This document shows, in pieces, positions 56,875-64,000 of a DNA stretch of 64,000 nt. Positions within the stretch are counted from its first letter, which is position 1. Every line of letters starts with the position of its first letter. The notes under the pieces are model-generated. The model ran no database searches and was not told where the DNA came from. It was given only the letters and a program-made list of their open reading frames with translations. Made by a program: the position numbers and the translations under genes. The stretch comes from Rhexocercosporidium sp. MPI-PUGE-AT-0058 (lineage: Eukaryota > Ascomycota > Leotiomycetes > Helotiales). Where the stretch lies: assembly GCA_020746875.1 (NCBI GenBank), contig JAGTJL010000015.1, forward strand, positions 558,001 to 622,000, written 5' to 3'.

Positions 56875-57399
56875 ATGGACATACCTCTCTGGCGCCAAGA
56901 TCCTAGCGATGATGATATTGAGCTCTTGAAGGAAACAAATGAGAGGCTTCGATGTGTACTCTGTGCTATAGAAAGAAAACACCTTCGAACCAAAAAGAGC
57001 TTGATAGCGCGGCTGATCCCCTAGGAAACAGCAAAAAGCCGCTAGAATTCTTGCGATTCGCACAGCAGATTGGTAGCAGAAACCGAAACCTCATTCGATT
57101 GATCAATATCAGAATCTTCATCTACCAGGACGATACATATATTTGCGACTCAGAGTATCTTGCTCCGCATGATTTCAAGCCAATTTCGTCGCATTGGGCA
57201 AAATCTCTAACACAATCATAGTTGAAGGGTGTTGAAACTCCGAAAGTGAAGATCGTAGACTGTGTTGAGCTCGGTGACAGTCTTACGATCATGAAACCAG
57301 CTCTTCAACGCGCAATTGCCCACTTCCTTCAGCAAAGATTGGGGAAAGCCACGGGAGCGTCTGCTGAGAGTGAAACTGAAAGAATTTTGCGCCTCTGAA
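56875..57399 (+). pseudogene. Broken gene, unknown family, with frameshift and in-frame TAG
   Basis: Two overlapping frames look coding. The first begins at the ATG at 56875 (MDIPLWRQDPSDDDIELLKE, coiled-coil-like). The second opens near 56943, with its first ATG at 56952, and continues through SKKPLEFLRFAQQIGSRNRN, LIRLINIRIFIYQDD and PHDFKPISSHWAKSL to a TAG at 57219-57221. The same frame then stays open and coding-like (LKGVETPKVKIVDCVELGDS ... KPALQRAIAHFLQQRLGKA) to a TGA at 57397-57399. I read this as a decayed gene with one frame slip and one nonsense change. The LRF.QQIG.RNRN segment recalls fungal hypothetical proteins of F-box-like type, but this is only a resemblance. Confidence 0.45.
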
Positions 57400-57838
57400 C
57401 TGGAGGAATTTCCCGATCATTTGGTTGCCTGTGGCTACTGAGATACTCGCAAGACAACATCATCACATCATGCCCCGCCAAGAAGTCTATACCAGGAATA
57501 GCTTCCGATTTGAGCCCTACTCTATTGTAACTTAGATTCTAATATCGCATTCGAATTGCCTCTCGGACGTGCCTCTGTTGTCTTGAACACATATGGAATA
57601 TCCGTCTCCCCAAAATCACAACCCTCACGAATCATCTTGGCGACCCCTTTAGTGGCGAGTTACCATCGAATCTGTGTGCAATAACTCAACGAAATACGAA
57701 GAGCTGCTGAGGCACCTCTAAACATCTGAGCTGTCTGTCATCAGATACTCATCCTCCTCGGATCTACGCTCTTCATGGCAGCCCCGAACGCCTTCGCCAA
57801 CATCCGTATTCACCCGTGCATGAAACGATTCCCCTACT

Positions 57839-58335
57839 TTACTTGCCTTTCATATTCTTCTTCTTGGCTTGTTCCATATTCAAGTCTTGAGAGTCCCGAA
57901 CACCAACCATCTCCTTCTTCTTCTCGCTATCACCCTTCTACCCAACGATTTCGATTGCGCTTTCGATGCTTTTGATATACTTTTCTTCTTGATCGGAATA
58001 TTTTGTTGGCAGTTGTTTCACCTTCACCAGTGCGGGCCTGGTTGAGTCCATTGGCTTGTCGAAATCAAAACCATCGAAGATTGGCAGCGGCACCTCTATC
58101 GAGATCCAAATCATCTGCCACGCGTGGCTAGTCGATGCCGATGAGGCGTTTCTTCTGCATCAAGTGGCTCACGATGGAGAACAGAAACTTGTAAATGGCC
58201 TCAAAAGAAGGCATTGTTGTTACTGAGTCGTCCTGCTCTGGGCTTAATGTGGTTGGTTGACTGTGGAATTCGACTTGGTCTGGCTGTGGTGGGCTCACCA
58301 GGACTTCTCCAAGTTTAAGTACTCGGGAAATAAAA
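57839..58335 (-). pseudogene. Decayed gene fragment with in-frame TAG, unknown family
   Basis: On the minus strand a frame is open from 58335 without an ATG (VLKLGEVLVSPPQPDQVEFH, then SPEQDDSVTTMPSFEAIYKF). A 58-nt GT-AG intron (gtgagc...ggcag, 58115-58172) would join FLFSI to MIWISIEVPLPIFDGFDFDK, followed by KVKQLPTKYSDQEEKYIKSI. A TAG at 57938-57940 interrupts it, after which the same frame continues with KGDSEKKKEMVGVRDSQDLN and KKKNMKGK to a TAA at 57839-57841. The smooth amino-acid composition on both sides of the TAG suggests a once-longer gene that acquired a nonsense change. A short live gene ending at 57938 is the alternative. Confidence 0.4.
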
Positions 58336-59055
58336 ATAACTCATTTTTAACGACGATAAGATCCTCAAAGACTAGAAAACTATGAATATGGCAGAGGTCT
58401 GTGGAGAATTTTCTAGGAAGTTGTAGACCCATACTCTTTTTTCATGAGGTCATTCGGCTTTCCAAGCATCAGGTTTTGAGCTAAGAAATATGCAAGTGGA
58501 CAAAAGCTTCGACAGTTGTAAATACCAAAATCCTCTAGACACAGATTCATCGATGTTGAAGCACACCGCATGTGAAGATGAAAAGATAAGTAAAGGGGGA
58601 ATGAGCGAGAATAGAGAAATATTGGACGAAGGTGACCTAAAAACGCGCCCAACCCATTGTCCATAAGTTCTGGAAAGATCTTTCGGAAACGGTAGGGGTG
58701 GGAAAAGTTTCCTCGCTGATTAGGACAGCGCTAGACATTGTCCTGCTTAAACCATGTAAAATTACAAGACTTTATGTCAACTGTTTCATAGGAATTTAGT
58801 ACTTGCATGTGAATTGCATCAAAAATGGATGCTTTTGGGTTTACAGGAACTTGAGTGGAGGTTGGGAGATTTGTCTCAACAATAGGTCACAATGAAACTT
58901 ATCGAGTATATGACTAGATACTGAATCACTGATTGGCTACGATAGTCGATCACGAACACCGCGATGCAAATAATCTCCCTTTCCCAAGCAAGAAGTCGCG
59001 AGTCCCAGAAAATATAAATGAAACTTTAACTACTAGCAGAGGTAGTGGTGCTAAT
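58336..59055. other. Intergenic between two relics
   Basis: No gene supported. A minus-strand frame at 58413-58664 lacks any domain and has a composition unlike a real protein. Confidence 0.4.
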
Positions 59056-59713
59056 CTAGGCATTAGGCAAATCATCACTTCTGGCGTCCGCGTCATTACT
59101 ATCGTTCAAGTCGTTTCCACACTCATGCTGCTCTCCTTCCGAATTGTCCTCTCTATCTTCCGCTTCTGAGTTGCCGCTGCCTTCTATATTTTCCTTCTCC
59201 TTCTTGACACTCTTCTTTTCCTTGCCCTCATTGACATCCTTTTTCTGTTTCGCTTGGGCCATTTGCCCGGGGGAAGCTTGGCCAGGGCCGCCTCATCCTC
59301 TTCATCCTCCTCTTTTTCACTCGAAGATCCATCATTGGCCTTCGACTTTCCACACTTATTCGGTTCTCTATTTACAGCTTCCTTACGAGGTGGTCTGGGC
59401 CCGCTTTTCTCGACCTGGGATAAGCCCCATCGTGACCATCGCTTTTGGACACTCTTCTTGGTCATGTCCCGCTAGTTCTGCCCTTGACACTCATATGTAG
59501 GGCAACCGCGTCCAATCCGATATTCGAGACATCACAGTCTTTAACAATGCCTTCAAGAATATCATAGGTATCTTCGAGAGAAGACCTGTTGTTTTGTTTG
59601 CTGATTTTCGAAGACGGTAGAGGAGATGTGTTGAAGTGGAGTTGTTGGTATTGAATCGAGAATTGTGGTCTTGATGTGTTTTCGCTCTTGGTCCGGTGTA
59701 TCCTATCCGGTAG
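59056..59713 (-). pseudogene. Probable frameshifted nuclear-type protein gene
   Basis: Three minus-strand segments in different frames look like one protein. Segment 1 (59713-59462, no ATG at its start) reads HRTKSENTSRPQFSIQYQQL, then SSLEDTYDILEGIVKDCDVS and IGLDAVALHMSVKGR before a TGA. Segment 2 starts at the overlapping ATG at 59465: MTKKSVQKRWSRWGLSQVEK, then PRPPRKEAVNREPNK and an acidic run. Segment 3, reached by a slip at a five-G tract on the plus strand (59269-59273), is strongly charged (QAKQKKDVNEGKEKKSVKKE) and ends DDLPNA with a stop at 59056. The basic/acidic low-complexity style suggests a nuclear protein. I see no splice sites that would join these frames, so I favour a pseudogene or, at the homopolymer, a sequencing error. 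Confidence 0.4.
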
Positions 59714-60190
59714 TCAAGAAAGATGAACAGAATTGAAGAAGTCAGCTTTAGGCTGGGTTAAACTAGGGGACATCAACGTTGCCTTCGCTTAGGCCGTCCA
59801 TCATAACAGTGTTTACTTCGCCAGCCAGCCTCGCTTAATCAAGACACACTGGAACTCAAAGCGAAGGCAGCCACTTTCTCCAAAGAATTCAGCATTTAGG
59901 ATATCTCTACTCCCTAAAGACCTCATAGGTCCCAAGAACAGGTACAAGGGATATGAAGACAGATGGAGAAATGAGGTAGCATGCCATGTTGAAAATATCC
60001 AATTGCGGACAAAATATAGACAATAATCAACTCCTTTCTACCCATTCTACCGGATCCCAGAAAACCCCCGAAGCGGCCAATAACAAATACGCAAAAAGTT
60101 CCTCAAACAATCCATCCCAAGATCCCAACTATTCCACTTGGTCTTAAAGCCCCTCCAACACACACACACTCTCTCTCTCTCCTCATTCAT
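59714..60190. other. Intergenic
   Basis: About 480 bp with no gene. A CACACA...CTCTCT simple repeat sits at 60160-60182, just after the stop of the SANT-like gene (its 3' side). Confidence 0.5.
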
Positions 60191-60937
60191 TTACAAAGAT
60201 GAAAATCTCTTCTTTCCCTTAGTCGGCCTACCCATCGCAGCCGTAGCCTTAGGCTGGATAATAGTAGCAGCTTCTTCGAGACCGCTGTTATCACCATCCT
60301 CAAGATCATTCTCATCGGATTCCTCGGTCTCGACTGGGACAGCGAGCTTGCGAAGAGCAGCTGTCATGGCCCGAGTTCGAGGTCTATGTCCTCCTGCCTC
60401 AGATGGCGGGGTAGAAGGGGGAGTCAAGACTTGGGCATTCTCTGTCTTTGGAGCCGAACCCTGACTTAAATCGGTCGAGTCAGATGCGGTGTCATCGTCA
60501 GAATCAGCCTTGTTCTCGAGGTCGACTCTGGTCTTCTTGGCGGGTGTGATGGCGCTCTTTGTTCTGGTTTTCTTGCTCGGGACAGACTTCTCTGCCTTCT
60601 TGGCGCCTCTTTTGCCATTCTGGACAGCCTCTTCCTTGTTGACCTCCCCCATAGTTCTCTTACCAGGCTGGTTCGGAGCGTCTTCATCTTCAGATTCGGA
60701 TTCGCCATTGACAACCTCAGGCAGAAGACCAGCATTGTCCATTCTCTTCTCTAGACGGTTCCACCTCGCACGCGCAGCTCGGCCGGAGACTGGCTGTGGT
60801 AGTCGATTAGCTACATCGGCCCAGCCATTCCGTCCTTCGGGTCGGCCTAGGTGGTCGATCATGGCTTTGAGCAATTGGGTGTCCTTGTAGTCGAGGAGCT
60901 CTATTTGGCTCATGGATTTGGCTTCGTTGTCGGGCAT
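60191..60937 (-). CDS. SANT/Myb-like nuclear protein
   Basis: Single-exon 248-aa protein. Residues about 13-66 form a Myb/SANT-like helix-turn-helix: YKDTQLLKAMIDHLGRPEGR, then NGWADVANRLPQPVSGRAAR and ARWNRLEKRM, with the expected spaced aromatic/leucine residues. The rest is a charged, Lys/Glu/Ser-rich tail with several likely nuclear-localisation clusters (KRGAKKAEK, PSKKTRTK, PAKKTRV), Ser/Asp acidic patches of casein-kinase type (SESEDEDAP, ADSDDDTASDS) and an end GRPTKGKKRFSSL. It may bind DNA or chromatin; the target is unknown. Similar short Myb-like proteins with disordered tails are common in filamentous ascomycetes. Confidence 0.82.
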   Translation of the reverse strand: MPDNEAKSMSQIELLDYKDTQLLKAMIDHLGRPEGRNGWADVANRLPQPVSGRAARARWNRLEKRMDNAGLLPEVVNGESESEDEDAPNQPGKRTMGEVNKEEAVQNGKRGAKKAEKSVPSKKTRTKSAITPAKKTRVDLENKADSDDDTASDSTDLSQGSAPKTENAQVLTPPSTPPSEAGGHRPRTRAMTAALRKLAVPVETEESDENDLEDGDNSGLEEAATIIQPKATAAMGRPTKGKKRFSSL

Positions 60938-61642
60938 GGTTTGGTGGCTGAGGATTTTGCGAGGAGAGTGTCTTGAATGATTGTCTTCCGTGAGATTTCT
61001 GAAGATGTGTGCAAATTGGGGAAGTGCAGTGCGTTGTGCTTGCGGAACTTGACATCAACGCGGTATGGAATGGTTCTTAAATAGCATATTATTATTTCCA
61101 AAGCTTTCTTCCACGTAGTTTCCTCCCAATCAAGTCTTGGCTCACAGTATGGAGCATGATCCAGAGACTTCTTCGTGTTATAGAAAAGCGAAGGCGAAGC
61201 TTAGCTAGTACAAAGAAAGGAGGAGGCGAATGTCTCGCTCTGGCGCTTGAGGAGCCATGAAACAAACGCTGTGAAGCTGAAAGGGATTTGAAAATTTGTT
61301 TGGAAGTACTAAGAAAGTATGACTCAACAGAAGAAAAGTATGGAAAGGTGAACGGCTTTGGGTTTGGGAACCTCAATTCAGCATTCGTGATGCTTTGTGT
61401 CTCACCAAATGGCGCTCACAGTGTCCCAAAGCATCATGGCGAGTCCTTAATCCGCTGGCTTTCAAGCCTACAGTACTGGAATACCGAAGAATGACACTGA
61501 AGCACAAAAATGTCGTTCCCCTCTAGATGATACTGGGACCGGAGTGAAAACCAACTCCTCCCAGATCTGGCCAAATCAAAAATCATTGCGCCAGAGAATT
61601 GCCATCAATCAAAGTCTTTTTCGTAACCACCAATCTCAATCC
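60938..61642. other. Intergenic between SANT-like gene and FAD oxidase
   Basis: About 700 bp. Promoter of the SANT-like gene on the left, 3' side of the oxidoreductase on the right; no gene seen. Confidence 0.45.
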
Positions 61643-63469
61643 CTACGATGACTTACACAACCTCCCACCATCCCCAACACTCCACCTCTCACTCCCCACA
61701 CTCCTTATCGCCCAAAACAACACCTCCGGATCCCACCTCCTCTTGACCTCCACCAACTCCTCATAATTCTGCCCAAAAAAGACCTCCTGCCACCCCGGCT
61801 GTCTAAAATCCGCTTCATTCATATAAGCTCCACTTCCTGGCGTCACAGCCTCAAGTTGTGGGATAATACTGTCCGTCATCTCATCCTGCAACGCTATCAT
61901 ATCTTCCCAAGGCGCGGAAAAGTTCCAGGGTGTTGTAAGAGTCGCAGAGATGAGTGCTTGTCGCCAGGCAGGGAGGACGGAATTTTTGGACGGAGCGGCG
62001 TTGGAGGACACGTTTAGTCCGACGCCGATGAATATTGCGCCGTGCTCGGTGATGTTGCGGAGTGCCCTTGTTACAGCGGAGTTGTTTTGTTCGATGACAG
62101 CCCGTGGAATGAGTCGGCCTCCGTATTGGGCTATGCCGACTTGAATGTTGCCGTACGGAAGGGGGCCGAGATAGGTGTTGTAGTGTTCGGTGTAAGTTGG
62201 TGATTGTGAGTATGATACGTTGTACTTAATTCTTAGATCAACTAGAGAAGACGTGAAAGAACTGAGCATGTCTTTGACGTCGTTTGATGTCTTGTTGTAA
62301 GCTGTGATAGGTTGGATCTGGAATCCTGTACTCGTAACGAAATAGATGACCATTGCTCCAGCTTTTACCATGGCTGGTAACTCGGAGTGAAACGCTTCGA
62401 CTGCTTGGTAGAACGTATCTGCCGATATATTCGCTGAAGTGAAGGTAATTGAAGCGCCACTGACGATGGCATCTGGATATGCCTTTGCAGTAAGAGAAAT
62501 CACGACTCCATAAGTCCCTCCTCCACCACCAGACAACGCCCAATAAAGATCCGAGTTGTGAGTTGGAGATGCGGTAACGAGACTCCCATCCGCAGTTACC
62601 ACCTCCCATTCAAGAACTTGATCTGCAGCAAGACCGAAAGACGTGCTCAAAGCAGAATGCCCGCCGCCTTGGGTGTATCCTCCAGCGACTCCAACAGTGG
62701 GACATTCTCCGGTGACAGCTACGAGACCGTGCTCGTGAGCTGCAGCCATGGCTTCGAATCCCTGAACGCCAGCTCCCATTTTGATAGCCTTACCGACATA
62801 GCTTTCGTCTGACCAATCTAGGACCTCGGTGTCTTTCAGGTGGTGCATCCAAACGGCCAGAGCACCAGCGCCAGTAGACTTTCCTAGGTAGCTGTGTCCG
62901 TAAGTTAATGCGACTGTGCCTTTTTATTGGAATTGACTACTTACTCATGACCTGTATTCCTAATAACAAATCGGATCTCATTCTCTTTCGCGAACTTGAT
63001 TGCTGCAATGACATCGTCTGGACAGGAAACATTAACAGCGTAGCTGACATAGTTACTCAGTAGACAAGGTCTCGAAGCTAGCGTAAAAGGGTCGCAACTC
63101 TGATTTGCGAAGAAAGGAGCCATGATCGAGGACGAAGAATCCATACTAAACACCGGTGTTAGCCATAACTTTCGATTCGATTCGAGCTGCCCCAGATTTC
63201 AAAGCTTACTGCAGTTGTGAGTCCATCCACCCATCTCGAAGCGCTGCGCATGCAGTCTCATTGTAAACTGGGTCGTGACAAGGTGAGCCCAGGGGAACAG
63301 TTGCGACAAGACGCCCGCCAACAGTTGAGTTTAATTGATCCCAAGTCGATGGTGACGGCCAACATATATCCCTTGGCATGCAGAGACATGTTGCAGAGCT
63401 GGGAGATGCAAAGAGCGAGGACAGCGCTAAGTTGGCGAGCGCTAGCTTGAGTAACCTCATCTGAACCAT
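61643..63469 (-). CDS. Secreted FAD-linked oxidoreductase (BBE/PCMH type)
   Basis: Flavin-dependent oxidase of the berberine-bridge-enzyme-like group. Three exons on the minus strand: 63469-63210, 63145-62945 and 62891-61643, about 569 aa. It starts MVQMRLLKLALANLALSSLF, a secretion signal; MRLL at 63460 is an alternative start. The FAD-binding PCMH domain runs from CLLSNYVSYAVNVSCPDDV to KAYPDAIVSG. Splicing restores FVIRNTGHDYLGKSTGAGAL, whose His is the usual 8-alpha flavin attachment, and GECPTVGVAGGYTQGGGHS has the Cys that in BBE enzymes binds flavin C6. Both covalent sites are thus kept. The C-terminus has the BBE motif (GAYMNEADFRQPGWQEVFFG, then YEELVEVKRRWDPEVLFWA). Substrates of such fungal enzymes range from oligosaccharides to secondary metabolites; none is indicated here and no biosynthetic cluster is visible in the window. 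Confidence 0.93.
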
Positions 63470-64000
63470 GGTTGAAATCCCAATGAACTGGCCTGATAAA
63501 ATTAAATGTGGCAACGAGTGCGTTCAGAAGTGTTCTTTTTGATAAAGATGCTCTACAACATGGCCGACCGTCGTTTATGTATATCCACTCTGTGGATCTG
63601 CATCTCGCAGTAGCGTCGCCAATTCAGGATCAATCATGCGCCGCGCGATACTGCACTGCAGCTACAACCGAAGTAACTCAAGTTCATTGCATGGACGATG
63701 TCCTGGATATATGTTTAGCGCAGCCGGTAGCTCCAGCTAGGGCTGATGCGTGGGTATTGATACTTTTTTTGACACCCCACCCAGATATTGCGAGGAGATT
63801 TAGCAAATGCCACCTTCGGGAAGTTTTGACAAGTTGAGAAGATGACAAGATGTGGCTTCAGAACACCTTCATGCAGTCAAAGAATGTAAATGAGAAAGAA
63901 CCTCGCGCAGAAGTCTAAGAGGCGTTCATACTCGAGCTAGCGGAGGTTTGCACTTGGTCTTGGATCACTTTACCCTTTCCTCTTTGCTCCGATTTTAGAA
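63470..64000. other. Upstream region of the FAD oxidase; window end
   Basis: About 530 bp containing the oxidoreductase promoter. A plus-strand frame at 63508-63837 has no features of a real protein. Confidence 0.45.

Noticed and set aside
1..64000. tRNA genes, rRNA genes, CRISPR arrays or bacterial-type operons
   Set aside because: No cloverleaf with A and B boxes, rRNA stretch or regularly spaced direct repeats was found by eye; a tRNAscan run would be decisive.

Overview
The window is nuclear DNA of a filamentous ascomycete (Pezizomycotina). The evidence is many spliced genes with short introns (about 45-105 nt, mostly GT-AG), a Zn2Cys6 regulator, an RTA1-like membrane protein, a fungal AzgA-type purine permease, Mid1, an HSPA12-like Hsp70 and secreted plant-wall enzymes. 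The pectin methylesterase and mannanase suggest a plant-associated or saprotrophic species. Leotiomycetes (Helotiales) is my best guess, but that is an inference from gene style only. Exon borders were placed by eye from splice signals and frame continuity.

Layout. 1-4.0 kb has no convincing gene. 4.0-6.0 kb (+) is the purine permease azgA. 7.9-10.2 kb (-) is a forkhead regulator with a long upstream gap that carries a 237-bp MITE at 12.0 kb. 12.9-15.0 kb (-) is Mid1, a calcium-channel subunit. 15.8-16.5 kb (-) is the ER-shaping protein Yop1, which diverges from an RFX transcription factor at 17.9-20.6 kb (+). 21.8-23.7 kb (+) is aspartate kinase. 25.8-32.9 kb (+) is a very large secreted protein of about 2326 aa with five tandem CE8 pectin-methylesterase domains and a Ser/Thr-rich tail.

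34.0-43.4 kb looks like an accessory block: an HSPA12-like Hsp70 (-, 14 exons), two single-pass membrane proteins (+) and a helical-domain protein with a disordered tail (-). 44.6-46.4 kb returns to core genes: Spt4 (+) and Kin17 (-). 47.4-55.5 kb holds a Zn2Cys6 regulator (+), an RTA1-like protein (+), a GNAT acetyltransferase (-), a small secreted protein (+) and a GH5 endo-mannanase (-). 56.8-59.7 kb contains three decayed, coding-like stretches broken by in-frame stops and frameshifts. 60.2-60.9 kb (-) is a SANT/Myb-like nuclear protein. 61.6-63.5 kb (-) is a secreted FAD-linked (BBE-type) oxidoreductase.

There is no operon logic. Genes act separately in nucleobase uptake, calcium entry, ER shape, amino-acid synthesis, transcription elongation and DNA repair, and outside the cell in plant-wall breakdown. 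The most unusual object is the five-domain pectin methylesterase, whose catalytic residues are lost in domain 1, partly lost in domain 2 and present in domains 3-5.
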